64,000 nucleotides of DNA, taken from CAIVAT01 sp037133475 (GTDB lineage Bacteria; Bacteroidota; Bacteroidia; Bacteroidales; FEN-979). The stretch spans positions 1 to 64,000 of the forward strand of contig JBAXOB010000011.1 in the NCBI GenBank assembly GCA_037133475.1. The letters run 5' to 3'. Of the stretch, positions 55,181 to 64,000 are shown piece after piece; positions within the stretch are counted from its first letter, which is position 1, and every line of letters starts with the position of its first letter. Below the pieces are notes generated by a model that was not told where the DNA came from, ran no database searches, and worked only from the letters and a program-made list of their open reading frames with translations. A program made the position numbers and the translations under genes.

Positions 55181-55776
55181 GTTATTAGGCGTATTAGTAG
55201 CGTTAGAGTGAATGTTCCGGATCAGGTGGCGCTGACAGTTCATATTACCGGTCTTCTATCAATATCGTTGGACCGCCCCCGCTTCTGCATGCTTAAGAAC
55301 GAACATTTTCCTGGTTTTCCAGGTATTCCATTACATTATCTGATGGATCACTATTGTACCCGTATCAATCCTGCAATCTTCTTTTGCCTGCGAAAGGCCT
55401 GTTAAAAAATAATCAACTTGTTGAAGGAAACACTTCCGGGTAGACCAGCAAGAACCTTGAACACCGGTAAGGTTTATCGAAGGAAAAATCGGATCCTGTT
55501 GTTAATGAAATAACAGGTAAAGGTAATATATAAAACGGATACTCAAGTTTTTTTGATTAACCTCCGTTGGAAAGGCAGGAAAGCCACGGAATAAAACATG
55601 TCGGAACTTTTGTTTTTTCCATAAGGATCGTATTCCCATGATTAATTCGAGCAGATTAACCACTTTGTCATCAATGTATTACATGATATTTACAATTGGA
55701 TTCATTCTATTGGGGATGCCTCATTTGTGCCAACATGGTTACGATCCGTCTCGGTTTACGAACTGCAAACAGTTTG
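55181..55776. other. 596-bp intergenic region with no supported gene
   Basis: This lies between the metallophosphoesterase leader and the end of the ribosomal-protection-like GTPase gene. Plus-strand frames of about 65 codons at 55208 and 55638 have no recognisable family. I see no strong hairpin terminator, tRNA or repeat. It may be eroded sequence. Confidence 0.5.
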
Positions 55777-57735
55777 TTATTGTATGGCCCTGCGCGCTTT
55801 CAGGATATATTTGGCAGTATCGAGCGGACTGATGCCCTTGTAGGGCCTGATCACCCCCAGTTCATCGGGACATTCGCGGTAACCATCAAAATGGGTCGAA
55901 ATTCTCGCCTTCCCGCCTGAGCGGGAGCTCAGCCTTACCGGGAAATCAAGCGAGGTTGACAGGGGTACAATCCCCTGCAGGGTAAACCGGTTATGGTCCA
56001 GCACCGGGCTTTCAAAACTCCCGCGCATGCGGGTAATGTCGCTGGTAATCACGCCAAGCAGGTCATCGGTGGCGTTTATCCTGAAACGGATCATCGGTTC
56101 GAGCAGGGTGGTTCCGCTGTTGACCAGCCCGTTCATGATCCCCATGGGGGTGGCGATGGCAAAGTCGCCGGCACGCGAGTGCATGGGATGGTCCTCACCG
56201 GCAATCAATGTAATGCGGCAATCGGTAACTTCCCATCCTTTGATTCCCTGTTTCAGGGCCCCTGTAATGCTCCGTTCCGCCTCTTTCTGGTATTTCAGCT
56301 GGATATCATTCACCGGGACGATGCTGTTATAAACCACGCCACTCCCCAGCTTTCCCGGCTCAACTAAGAAACGCATGATGGCCCAGCAGGGTTTGGGCAT
56401 CCAGTATTGAACGAATCCCTCGGCCATGGAGGATGGGGTCTCCTTGTAAATCACAGTGGGATTTTCAAACTTTGCCGCGACACCAAAGCGGTCGGCCAGG
56501 ATCCTTTCCAGCACCTCCATCTGGATCCAGCCCATGATCTTTACATGTAATTCCGCCTCATCGCGAAGCCATTCGAATTCCAGGGCGGGATCTTCGGCAG
56601 CAAGTTCCAGCATGGCGGCAGCCAGCGCTGAATAATCCCTGCTGTTCACTGCCTTCACCTGGACGGTCAGCAGGGGCATGCGCAGTGTTACGGCAGGTGG
56701 GATTCCATCGTGACCCACCCCCAGCAGGTCGCCGACCCGGGCGCTGACCAGCCCGCAAATCCCGGCCATGTCGCCGGCTTCAACCAGCCCGGTATCCTCG
56801 AACCTTCCCGGGAAGATCCGCCGAACCTGGGTTACCTTCTCCTCCACCTGCCGGGTTTCATTGAAAATGACATCCCGGTTGACGATCTTTCCGCCAAAAA
56901 CCTTAACCTGGGCAATTTTCCCCATGATCTTGTCATGGCTGATCCCGTAAACCAGCGCAGACAACGGTTCCCCGGCATCGCCCGCGGGGGCGGGGAAATA
57001 ACGCACCACCGCATCCAGCAACTCCGTCATCCCCAGTCCCAGCTTTGCCGAGCCATACAGCAGGGGAAACACCCTGCCCGATTGTACCAGCTTTGCCAAC
57101 TGGCGGTCGGCTTCGCTGAAGCCCGGGGCATCTCCCTCCAGGTAACGATCCAGCAGATGATCGTCGGTGGCGACCACCTGCTCAACAAGCCGGGCCTCCA
57201 TCCCGGTTTCATTCCATATCGGCGTGACGGCCACATCATTTCCGCCCTCCCCCGATATCTCCTGCAGGCAGAGGGGGTCCACCCGCAGCTCCGCCTGAAT
57301 TGCCCGGATAACCGCTTCACTGTCGGCCCCAACCCTGTCGGTCTTATTGATAAAGATAATGACAGGGAGGGAACTTTGCCGCAACCCGGCCCACAACGTT
57401 TCGGTATGAGCCTGCACCCCTTCCACCGCGGAGATGACCAGGATGACCCCGTCGGGTACCCGCATGATCCGTTCGACATCGGCCGAAAAATCAACATGGC
57501 CGGGGGTGTCAACAAGGTTGATGCGTATATCATTCCATACCAGCGAGGTGCTGGCCGAACGCACCGAGATGCCACGCTCGCGTTCAACCGGGAGAAAGTC
57601 GGTTTGGGCCGTCCCCTGGTCCACAAATCCCGGCTGCCGGGTCTGTCCGCCCAGGAAGAGGAGGTGCTCTGTAATGGTGGTCTTGCCGGCATCGGCATGG
57701 GCCATGATGGCTATGTTGCGGATGGGCCGGGACAT
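55777..57735 (-). CDS. EF-G-like translational GTPase of the Tet(M)/Tet(Q) ribosomal-protection superfamily
   Basis: This 652-residue GTPase has G1 AHADAGKTT (12-20), ERERGISV, DTPGHVDFSADVERIM and NKTDRVG, then EF-G-type domains II-V. Its length fits Tet(M)/Tet(Q) (~640) better than EF-G (~695). The domain IV loop that reads YSPVST in Tet(M), which displaces tetracycline, here reads HPMHSR. It therefore cannot be assumed to give tetracycline resistance; it may be a housekeeping or stress ribosome-rescue relative. It starts 11 bp after a reductase gene, and valS lies just before that, so co-transcription with valS is likely. No antibiotic-attenuation leader or mobile element is seen. Confidence 0.85.
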   Translation of the reverse strand: MSRPIRNIAIMAHADAGKTTITEHLLFLGGQTRQPGFVDQGTAQTDFLPVERERGISVRSASTSLVWNDIRINLVDTPGHVDFSADVERIMRVPDGVILVISAVEGVQAHTETLWAGLRQSSLPVIIFINKTDRVGADSEAVIRAIQAELRVDPLCLQEISGEGGNDVAVTPIWNETGMEARLVEQVVATDDHLLDRYLEGDAPGFSEADRQLAKLVQSGRVFPLLYGSAKLGLGMTELLDAVVRYFPAPAGDAGEPLSALVYGISHDKIMGKIAQVKVFGGKIVNRDVIFNETRQVEEKVTQVRRIFPGRFEDTGLVEAGDMAGICGLVSARVGDLLGVGHDGIPPAVTLRMPLLTVQVKAVNSRDYSALAAAMLELAAEDPALEFEWLRDEAELHVKIMGWIQMEVLERILADRFGVAAKFENPTVIYKETPSSMAEGFVQYWMPKPCWAIMRFLVEPGKLGSGVVYNSIVPVNDIQLKYQKEAERSITGALKQGIKGWEVTDCRITLIAGEDHPMHSRAGDFAIATPMGIMNGLVNSGTTLLEPMIRFRINATDDLLGVITSDITRMRGSFESPVLDHNRFTLQGIVPLSTSLDFPVRLSSRSGGKARISTHFDGYRECPDELGVIRPYKGISPLDTAKYILKARRAIQ

Positions 57736-57746
57736 GACGGGATGGA

Positions 57747-58811
57747 TTACTTTTTAGCAGTTTCGAATTTCTTCGAATCTACCATTTGCTGGAAAAAATC
57801 GACCATCGAAGTTTCCACCGGCCGGTATGTCATGCCGAGAGACCGGATACTCTTGGTATTGTCAACCCGCCACGGATAACCCACATTCAGCCGGATCATC
57901 TTTCGTTTGAATCCGGCCATGGGGGCAAAAAGCCAGATGAGGAACTTAGGCAGTATTTTGGTTGGAAAGGGATATGCCTTGCCGAATTTCTGCTGAAGAT
58001 ATCCCGACAGGGTGAGGAAATCGGTGTTTTCAGCCGAGATAATGTGCCTTCCCTCTGCCTCCGGCAGGAAGCCAGCCCTGTATTGGGCCTCGGCGAGGTC
58101 CCTTACATCGACCACCCCGATGCTGAACGAGGGAACGCCGCTTTTCATGCTGCCGTCGCCCAGCTGGCGTACCAGGCTGAAACTCTCGGAGGTCGCATCG
58201 GGGTTGATGCCCGGGCCGATAACCAGGGAGGGATTTATCACCACCAGGTCCCAGCGGTTTTGCGCCTTTACCATCTCCCACGCTGCCTGTTCGGCAACTG
58301 TCTTTGAATAGGAATAGGCCTGGTGACCGACGGTTGAGGTGGTATTCCACTGTGCTTCCGTGGCAATTCCTCCCGGGTAACCCAGGCAATCCTTCGCATC
58401 GCCGATGATGGCGGCGCAACTGCTGGTAAGTACCACCCGTTTGACCGTCGCGGTGCGGTTTGCCGAAGCCAGCACATTCCGGGTACCCTTCAATGCCGGG
58501 TCAACGAGATCCTTTTGCGGATCCCTGATGTTGCTGGTAAAAGGGGAAGCCGTATGAAACACCAGTTCACACCCTGCCATCGCCTCGTCGTAGGCTCCTT
58601 CGGACAGCAGGTCGGCTTTGAAATACAGGATGGTGCCCTTTGCCTTTTCGGCCAGGGCATCCAGGAACACCAGCGATTGTTTGTTTCCCGGGTTCCTTAC
58701 GGTGGCGTGCACCGTGATTCCTTCATCCAGGAGCTTTTTAATGATCCAGCCGGCAACATAGCCGGTGGCGCCGGTGACCATCACCGGCTTGGTTTTATCT
58801 ATGGTTTGCAT
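57747..58811 (-). CDS. NAD(P)-dependent extended SDR, dihydroflavonol-reductase-like aldehyde reductase
   Basis: This 354-residue extended SDR has the cofactor motif VTGATGYVAGWI (TGxxGxxG), KADLL, a catalytic Ser in LTSSCAAI and YSYSK (Tyr/Lys), typical of the dihydroflavonol 4-reductase/cinnamoyl-CoA reductase-like group often annotated as aldehyde reductase. Substrate is unknown. It sits between valS (56 bp upstream) and the ribosomal-protection-like gene (11 bp downstream), all on the minus strand. Confidence 0.85.
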   Translation of the reverse strand: MQTIDKTKPVMVTGATGYVAGWIIKKLLDEGITVHATVRNPGNKQSLVFLDALAEKAKGTILYFKADLLSEGAYDEAMAGCELVFHTASPFTSNIRDPQKDLVDPALKGTRNVLASANRTATVKRVVLTSSCAAIIGDAKDCLGYPGGIATEAQWNTTSTVGHQAYSYSKTVAEQAAWEMVKAQNRWDLVVINPSLVIGPGINPDATSESFSLVRQLGDGSMKSGVPSFSIGVVDVRDLAEAQYRAGFLPEAEGRHIISAENTDFLTLSGYLQQKFGKAYPFPTKILPKFLIWLFAPMAGFKRKMIRLNVGYPWRVDNTKSIRSLGMTYRPVETSMVDFFQQMVDSKKFETAKK

Positions 58812-58867
58812 GGTTGTTTGGTTTTAAACCCCTTTCCCCTCTGCATGCAGGGAGAGATCGGGGTGGG

Positions 58868-61510
58868 TTATTTCAGTCCCCTGATCTGTTCTTCGAGCAC
58901 ACGGATCCGGGCGGCGGCATCCTCCTGTTTCTTTCGTTCGGAGTCAACCACGGCCGGAGGCGCATTTTTAACGAAACTGTCGTTGCCCAGTTTCTGCATC
59001 ACCTTTCCCAGGAAACCGGTCGTGTAGGCCAGTTCCTCTTCAAGTTTCCGGATCTCTTCCGCAACGTCGATTTTCCCGGTGAGCGGGATGAAAAATTCGG
59101 TGGAACCCGTGACGAAAGAGATGCTGTCGGGCACCTTATCCGAAACATAGGCAATTTCGCTGATGTTGCAAAGTTTTCCGACCAGGGCATCGAAGGTTGT
59201 GTCCGATGCTTCGTTATTGTTTTTACGGATAAAGAGCCGGATTGCCTCCTTCTGGGGAATATTTTTTTCTTTCCTGACATTGCGGATGGCCATGATGACC
59301 TCCTCCGCAAAGCCGAACTTCGCGATCAGCTCCTGGTCAAAGGCGGCAGGAACCGGCACCATGCAAAGCATGATCGACTCGCCTTCACCGCGCTCTTCGA
59401 GGATCTGCCAGATCTCCTCGGTGATAAAGGGCATAAAGGGATGAAGGACCTTGAGCAACTTTTCAAACAAACCTTTGACCGCTTCAAGGGTCGGCCGGTC
59501 GATAGGTTGCTGGTAGGCAGGCTTGATCATTTCGAGGAACCAGGAGCAGAAATCGTCCCACACCAGCTTGTAGGCGGCCATCAGCGCCTCCGACAGCCGG
59601 TAATCGTCGTAAAGTGCATTGATATTCTGCAGGGCAGCGTTGAAGGCCGATTCAAACCAGTTCAGCGAAACCCTGTTTACCTCTGATTGTTCCAGGGAAT
59701 CATCCACAGGCCATCCCTTTACAAGCCGCAGGGCGTTCCAAATCTTGTTGCAGAAATTCCTGCCCTGTTCAATGAGGGCGTCGTCGTATAGAAGGTCGTT
59801 GCCTGCGGGGGAACAGAGAAGCATGCCCACGCGAACGGCATCGGCGCCGTTGAGGCTGATGAGGTTCAGCGGTTCGGGAGAATTGCCGAGCGATTTCGAC
59901 ATCTTCCTGCCGAGTTTGTCGCGTACGATGCCGGTGAAATATACATTCTTAAAGGGGATTGCCTTGCGGTACTCCATGCCGGCCATGATCATCCGCGCTA
60001 CCCAGAAAAAGATGATCTCCGGGGCGGTGATCAGGTCGTTGGTGGGATAATAGTAATTGATATCGGCATTGTCGGGATGACGGATGCCGTCAAACACCGA
60101 GATGGGCCAGAGCCAGCTCGAAAACCAGGTATCCAGCACGTCCTCGTCCTGACGGAGATCGGAAATGGAATATTTTGCATCCTCTCCTTTGATTTTCGCA
60201 TTGGCGATTACAAGCGCCTCCTCCTTCGAACGGGCCACGACGAATTCCCCGCCGGGCAGGTAATAGGCCGGTATCCGCTGTCCCCACCACAACTGGCGCG
60301 AGATGCACCAGTCGGTGACATTGGACATCCAGTGGCGGTACATGTTTTTATACTTGGCGGGGTGGAAAAGGATGGTATCGTTTTCAACCAATTCGAGGGC
60401 CGGTTTGGCCAGGTCCTTCATCTTCATGAACCACTGGACTGAGATCCGGGGTTCGATGACCTCATCAGTGCGTTCGGAGTAACCAACCTTGTTGGTATAT
60501 TCCTGTATTTTGACGATATGACCCTTTTCTTTCAGCTCCTCGGTGATTTTTCGGCGAACCACAAAGCGGTCCTCGCCTACATAGAGCAGGGCAGCTTCGC
60601 TCAGCGTACCGTTGGGGTTGAAGGTATCGATGACCTCGAGCTTGTATTTCAGCCCGAGGTTGTAGTCGTTTACGTCGTGGGCCGGGGTAACCTTCAGGGC
60701 GCCGGTGCCGAATTCGCGGTCGACATATTCATCGAAGATCACCGGGATGGAGCGGTTGATCAGCGGGACCATGATCCGTTTCCCGCGAAGATGCCGGTAG
60801 CGCGCGTCTTCGGGGTGAACGCAGATGGCGGTATCCCCCAAAATGGTCTCAGGGCGGGTGGTGGCAATGGTGATCCATTCATCCTCTGTTCCCTCAACCC
60901 TGTAGCGGACATAAAACAATTTCGAATTGACCTCCTTGTAGATCACCTCTTCATCCGATACGGCGGTTAGGGCCTTCGGGTCCCAGTTGACCATGCGGAT
61001 TCCGCGGTAGATCAGGCCTTTGTTATAAAGGTCGATAAATACGTCGATGACCGAATCGTACAGCGATTCATCCATGGTAAAGCAGGTACGTTCCCAGTCG
61101 CAGGAGGCGCCGAGTTTCTTAAGCTGGTCGAGGATGATCCCGCCATGCTTGGTTTTCCATTCCCAGGCATGTTCCATGAAGGTTTCGCGCGTCAGGCTGG
61201 ATTTGTCGATCCCCTCATCCTTGAGTTTGGCAACCACCTTGGCTTCTGTGGCAATGGAGGCATGGTCGGTTCCCGGGACCCAGCAGGCATTCTTGCCCAT
61301 CATCCTTGCGCGGCGGACCATAATATCCTGGATGGTATTGTTCAGCATGTGTCCCATATGGAGAACGCCAGTCACGTTGGGAGGCGGGATCACAATACAA
61401 TAGGGCTCGCGTTCATCGGGAACGGAGTGGAAGAAACCCTGTTTCATCCAGTATTCGTACCATTTATCCTCAACCTGCGAGGGGCTGTATTTGGAGGCAA
61501 TTTCGGTCAT
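58868..61510 (-). CDS. valS: valyl-tRNA synthetase
   Basis: This 880-residue class I synthetase charges tRNA-Val. The signature HIGH-type motif is in PPNVTGVLHMGHML, an editing domain follows (TTRPETILGDTAICVHP), KMSKS is intact in KMSKSLGNSPEP, and the C-terminal coiled coil (EEIRKLEEELAYTTGFLGKVMQKL...) is typical of ValS. Length and motifs are complete. A TAATTTTG box lies 23 bp before the ATG. Confidence 0.97.
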   Translation of the reverse strand: MTEIASKYSPSQVEDKWYEYWMKQGFFHSVPDEREPYCIVIPPPNVTGVLHMGHMLNNTIQDIMVRRARMMGKNACWVPGTDHASIATEAKVVAKLKDEGIDKSSLTRETFMEHAWEWKTKHGGIILDQLKKLGASCDWERTCFTMDESLYDSVIDVFIDLYNKGLIYRGIRMVNWDPKALTAVSDEEVIYKEVNSKLFYVRYRVEGTEDEWITIATTRPETILGDTAICVHPEDARYRHLRGKRIMVPLINRSIPVIFDEYVDREFGTGALKVTPAHDVNDYNLGLKYKLEVIDTFNPNGTLSEAALLYVGEDRFVVRRKITEELKEKGHIVKIQEYTNKVGYSERTDEVIEPRISVQWFMKMKDLAKPALELVENDTILFHPAKYKNMYRHWMSNVTDWCISRQLWWGQRIPAYYLPGGEFVVARSKEEALVIANAKIKGEDAKYSISDLRQDEDVLDTWFSSWLWPISVFDGIRHPDNADINYYYPTNDLITAPEIIFFWVARMIMAGMEYRKAIPFKNVYFTGIVRDKLGRKMSKSLGNSPEPLNLISLNGADAVRVGMLLCSPAGNDLLYDDALIEQGRNFCNKIWNALRLVKGWPVDDSLEQSEVNRVSLNWFESAFNAALQNINALYDDYRLSEALMAAYKLVWDDFCSWFLEMIKPAYQQPIDRPTLEAVKGLFEKLLKVLHPFMPFITEEIWQILEERGEGESIMLCMVPVPAAFDQELIAKFGFAEEVIMAIRNVRKEKNIPQKEAIRLFIRKNNNEASDTTFDALVGKLCNISEIAYVSDKVPDSISFVTGSTEFFIPLTGKIDVAEEIRKLEEELAYTTGFLGKVMQKLGNDSFVKNAPPAVVDSERKKQEDAAARIRVLEEQIRGLK

Positions 61511-61533
61511 CGCTGCAGTTTTTTATAGAGCCG

Positions 61534-61541
61534 CAAAATTA
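61534..61541 (-). promoter_or_regulatory. candidate -7 box for valS (TAATTTTG)
   Basis: On the minus strand this reads TAATTTTG, a TAnnTTTG match 23 bp before the valS start in an A/T-rich gap. No -33 TTTG is found at standard spacing. I did not see a T-box or other leader structure. Confidence 0.35.
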
Positions 61542-61566
61542 GTAAAAAATCCGGGAAGGATTGCGG

Positions 61567-62502
61567 TCAGAATAACTTGCTGCGTTTTACCAGGTAGGGA
61601 AGCAGCACCTGTTCAAAACCCGAATGGATATCGGCTTCAACCAGGTCGATGTGATACTGGCCGCAACGGAGCTTTAATTCATTGCTGAAGGCGGAGAGCG
61701 CCCCGACGTAGCGTTCCCTGAGTTTTGAAGGATGCACCCTGAGCTGTTCGCCGGTTTCCAGGTCGATGAATTTATAGGGCCGGTCCTCGAAATCGAAATT
61801 TATCTCCTTTCCCTTATCCACCACATGAAACAGGATGACCTCGTGCTTATTGTGCTTCAGGTGCTGCAACGCGGAAAACAGCTCCTCCGGTTGCGCCGAC
61901 CTGTCGAACATGTCGCTGAAGATGATCACCAGCGAACGTTTATGGATCCTTTCCGCCAGTTCATGGATGGCCTGTGCCACATTGGTACCCTTGTGCTCTT
62001 CGGGCGGCCGTGGGATCAGGAGTTTGTCAAGTTCATTGAAAAGGTACCGGTGATGTACCGGGTTCGATTTCGTCTGGGTATGCAGCTCCACCGTGTCCGA
62101 AAACACGCTGATGCCGGCCGCGTCCCGCTGTTTCCTGAAAAGATAAAGCAGGGCGGCCGCAACATAAGCGGAGAAGGTGATCTTGTTGGGATGATTGATG
62201 TCGGGACTCGACAACACCGGGTAATACATCGACGAAGAGTTGTCGATAAACACCTGGCATCGCAGGTTGGTCTCCTCCTCATAGCGTTTGGTATAGAGAC
62301 GGTCGGTGCGGCCGAACAACTTCCAGTCGATCGAACGGATCGATTCGCCTGTGTTGTACAGCCGGTGCTCGGCAAACTCAACACTGAAACCGTGAAAAGG
62401 GCTTTTATGCAGCCCCGTGATAAACCCCTCAACCACCTGCCTGGCTAAGAATTCAAGTGAGGAGAATTGCTCCAGGCGGCCTGTATCGAGGGTGGGTGGC
62501 AC
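61567..62502 (-). CDS. DUF58 family protein (VWA-like, MoxR-associated type)
   Basis: This 311-residue soluble protein carries the DUF58 signature around IRSIDWKLFGRTDRLYTKRYEEETN, with a VWA-like MIDAS start (DNSSSM, metal-coordinating Asp/Ser/Ser) in QVFIDNSSSMYYP. DUF58 proteins commonly work with MoxR AAA+ ATPases in assembling metal-dependent or surface complexes; no moxR gene is in the window. It starts 3 bp after trxA ends, so it is likely co-expressed with it. Confidence 0.85.
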   Translation of the reverse strand: MPPTLDTGRLEQFSSLEFLARQVVEGFITGLHKSPFHGFSVEFAEHRLYNTGESIRSIDWKLFGRTDRLYTKRYEEETNLRCQVFIDNSSSMYYPVLSSPDINHPNKITFSAYVAAALLYLFRKQRDAAGISVFSDTVELHTQTKSNPVHHRYLFNELDKLLIPRPPEEHKGTNVAQAIHELAERIHKRSLVIIFSDMFDRSAQPEELFSALQHLKHNKHEVILFHVVDKGKEINFDFEDRPYKFIDLETGEQLRVHPSKLRERYVGALSAFSNELKLRCGQYHIDLVEADIHSGFEQVLLPYLVKRSKLF

Positions 62503-62505
62503 AGG

Positions 62506-62823
62506 TTAAATATATTTTTCAATGAGGGCCTTATAGGAGGCCTTGGGTACGGCGCCGACCTGTTTGTCGACCACCTCGCCGCCCTTGATAAAAAGCACAG
62601 TGGGAATATTCCTGACCCGGTAAAGGGCGGTAGTTGCGGGATTGTCGTCAACATTCAGTTCCCCGGCCACGATGCGGCCTTCGTATTCGGCTGCCAGTTC
62701 GTGAATGATGGGTGAAACCATGCGGCAGGGTCCGCACCATTCGGCCGACAGGTCAACCAGGGCAAGCTTGTCGCTCTTTACGATCTTCTCTTCAAAATTT
62801 GCATCCGTTAATGTTTCGAACAT
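62506..62823 (-). CDS. trxA: thioredoxin
   Basis: This 105-residue thioredoxin has the redox-active WCGPC in LSAEWCGPCRMVSP, the buried Asp in LALVDL, the cis-Pro in NIPTVLF and the GAVPKASY helix, so all functional sites are intact. It reduces cytoplasmic disulfides using thioredoxin reductase. It follows dnaE by 77 bp and precedes a DUF58 gene by 3 bp, a neighbourhood I recall from other Bacteroidetes. Confidence 0.95.
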   Translation of the reverse strand: MFETLTDANFEEKIVKSDKLALVDLSAEWCGPCRMVSPIIHELAAEYEGRIVAGELNVDDNPATTALYRVRNIPTVLFIKGGEVVDKQVGAVPKASYKALIEKYI

Positions 62824-62900
62824 ATGATAATTCTTTAAAAGTGAGTTAAATTTCAGGTGGCTAAATTACAAAAAAGGTTTCATTTTATGACCGGTGAACA

Positions 62901-64000
62901 TCATCCAATATCTCCGACAACCCTCACCTGGAATTCCGGCATATCGGCCAGGGCGCCGATCAACTCCTTGGGATTCACCCTGAATTTTTTGGAAGGCAGG
63001 TCAATGGTGGTATTTTCAAGCGGGTCGTGGACCCTGATGCGCATGCTGCATTTCCCCTTGTGGAATTTTGCAGCCTGTACCAGTTTGCTGATGCTTTCAG
63101 CCGTAAGGTCATTCAGGAAAACGGTCACCGACAGCAGTTTCGAAAATTTCTCCAGCACCTCCGGCAGCAGCGTAACCTGGTTTACGCGGATGGACATCTG
63201 GTCGGGTGAGTCAAACCTGGATTCGATGCGGGCTTTCAGAAAGACATACTGCCCGGCTTCCAGCATATGTTTCCAGCGAAGGTATTCTTCCGAAAACATC
63301 GTCAGGGAGATAAAGTTGAAATAGTCCTCGACAACAAAGGAACCATACGGTTTTCCGGTCTTGCCGACCTTGTGGTTCGCCTCGATGACGATCCCGGCAA
63401 AGGTTACATCTTTCCCCTTCAGCCCCCTGAGGTCCTGTTTCAGATCTTCGATGGTCATATTGCAAAACTGGTCTATCTCCAGTTGGTAATCGTCGAGCGG
63501 GTGGCCGCTCATATAAAAGCCCGTGACCTCCTTTTCAAACTTCAGCTGCTCCAGCTTGGACCAGGGGCGGCATTCGGGCATGGTCAGTTCCGGGAAGTGG
63601 ATCTCCTCGGCCTCACCGAAAAGCGACTGCTGCATCGAATCCTTCCGGGCATGGTAATCGGTGGCATGACGGATGAGCTTTTCAAGGAACACCATATCGT
63701 CGGAGTTCTCCTGGTAGAAATACTGCGCCCGGTGGGTGTTCTCGAAACAATCGAAGGCCCCGGCCTTGGCCAGCGACTCCATGCAGCGTTTGTTCACCGT
63801 GTGGGAGTTGATGCGGCGGGTCATGTCGAAAATACTGGTGTAGGGCCCGCCCTTGACCCGTTCCTCGACGATACTGGTCACGGCAGCCTCGCCGACATTC
63901 TTGATGCCGGCCATCCCGAAGCGGATCTCCCCCCGTTTATTGGCAAAAAAAGCGTTGGAACTCTCGTTCACATCGGGGCCCAGTACCGGGATATGCATCC
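62901..64000 (-). CDS. dnaE: DNA polymerase III alpha subunit, C-terminal part (5' end cut by window)
   Basis: The frame is open to the right edge; the visible ~366 residues are the end of the replicative polymerase. They include helix-hairpin-helix motifs (RFGMAGIKNVGEAAV, NSHTVNKRCMESLAKAGAFD) and an OB-fold domain (VTFAGIVIEANHKVGKTGKPYGSFVVEDYFN, then NQVTLLPEVLEKFSKLLSVTV). The catalytic Asp residues and PHP domain would be outside. The ATG at 63998 is an internal Met, not a start. Confidence 0.94.
   Translation of the reverse strand, partial: MHIPVLGPDVNESSNAFFANKRGEIRFGMAGIKNVGEAAVTSIVEERVKGGPYTSIFDMTRRINSHTVNKRCMESLAKAGAFDCFENTHRAQYFYQENSDDMVFLEKLIRHATDYHARKDSMQQSLFGEAEEIHFPELTMPECRPWSKLEQLKFEKEVTGFYMSGHPLDDYQLEIDQFCNMTIEDLKQDLRGLKGKDVTFAGIVIEANHKVGKTGKPYGSFVVEDYFNFISLTMFSEEYLRWKHMLEAGQYVFLKARIESRFDSPDQMSIRVNQVTLLPEVLEKFSKLLSVTVFLNDLTAESISKLVQAAKFHKGKCSMRIRVHDPLENTTIDLPSKKFRVNPKELIGALADMPEFQVRVVGDIG

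Noticed and set aside
55638..55832. 64-codon plus-strand frame in the 55181-55776 gap
   Set aside because: It has a hydrophobic start but no ribosome-binding site or conserved pattern and runs into the end of the GTPase gene.
56710..57879. 389-codon plus-strand open frame opposite the Tet(M)-like GTPase
   Set aside because: The minus strand carries complete GTPase motifs; the plus-strand translation is His/Pro/Gly-rich without any family pattern.

Overview
The window looks like chromosomal DNA of a Bacteroidetes bacterium, probably an environmental member of or near the Bacteroidales. The evidence is three secreted proteins with type IX secretion (T9SS) C-terminal sorting domains, a fused CcoN-CcoO oxidase subunit, DUF4369/TlpA, DUF4251 and DUF4159 proteins, several TAnnTTTG-type -7 promoter boxes, and A-rich translation leaders. 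Coding is dense and mostly on the minus strand. I saw no tRNA, rRNA, CRISPR array, insertion sequence or phage gene.

Region 1 (1-7513) is terminal respiration. A minus-strand cbb3 oxidase cluster (ccoI, ccoS, fused ccoNO cut by the left edge) lies back to back with plus-strand cydAB (cytochrome bd). Two high-affinity oxidases therefore share one 272-bp intergenic region. Region 2 (7544-15581, minus) is a complete high-affinity potassium system: kdpF, an extra 35-codon membrane micropeptide, kdpA, kdpB, kdpC, kdpD and kdpE. Phased TATAA-N5-TTATA palindromes lie just upstream of kdpF.

Region 3 (15692-30454, minus) is the most unusual part. Four hybrid or receiver-bearing histidine kinases lie head to tail with 18-47 bp gaps and run straight into the kdp operon. 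The first is a 3055-residue soluble kinase in which I read about 19 PAS domains and one GAF domain. The array follows a B-A-B'-A' pattern, as if a two-gene module had been duplicated. None of the four has a recognisable DNA-binding or enzymatic output domain; the nearest DNA-binding regulator is KdpE.

Region 4 (30719-38866, mostly minus) holds a decayed M1-aminopeptidase-like pseudogene, an SDR oxidoreductase, a DUF2007 protein, a DUF4251 protein, an ArnT/PMT-like glycosyltransferase overlapping a TMEM175-like potassium channel, a DUF4369/TlpA thioredoxin-fold protein and a lipoprotein. A 96-bp repeat occurs here and again upstream of ccoI, 84/96 identical. Region 5 (39338-53504) contains a large Asp-box/PKD secreted protein, an M14 carboxypeptidase, rsmE, a DUF4159 protein, typA (minus), a third T9SS cargo protein, a papain-like C1 peptidase and a phytoene-desaturase-like flavoprotein.

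Region 6 (53770-64000, all minus) has a lipoprotein metallophosphoesterase with a (GTA)10 microsatellite in its leader. It continues with a probable operon-like run: dnaE (partial), trxA, a DUF58 protein, valS, an extended-SDR reductase and a Tet(M)-family ribosomal-protection-like GTPase.

The best candidate for an undescribed system is the giant PAS kinase plus its duplicated phosphorelay partners feeding toward kdp. Next is the 96-bp leader repeat shared by ccoI and the TlpA-like gene. All assignments rest on reading motifs by eye; no database search was run.
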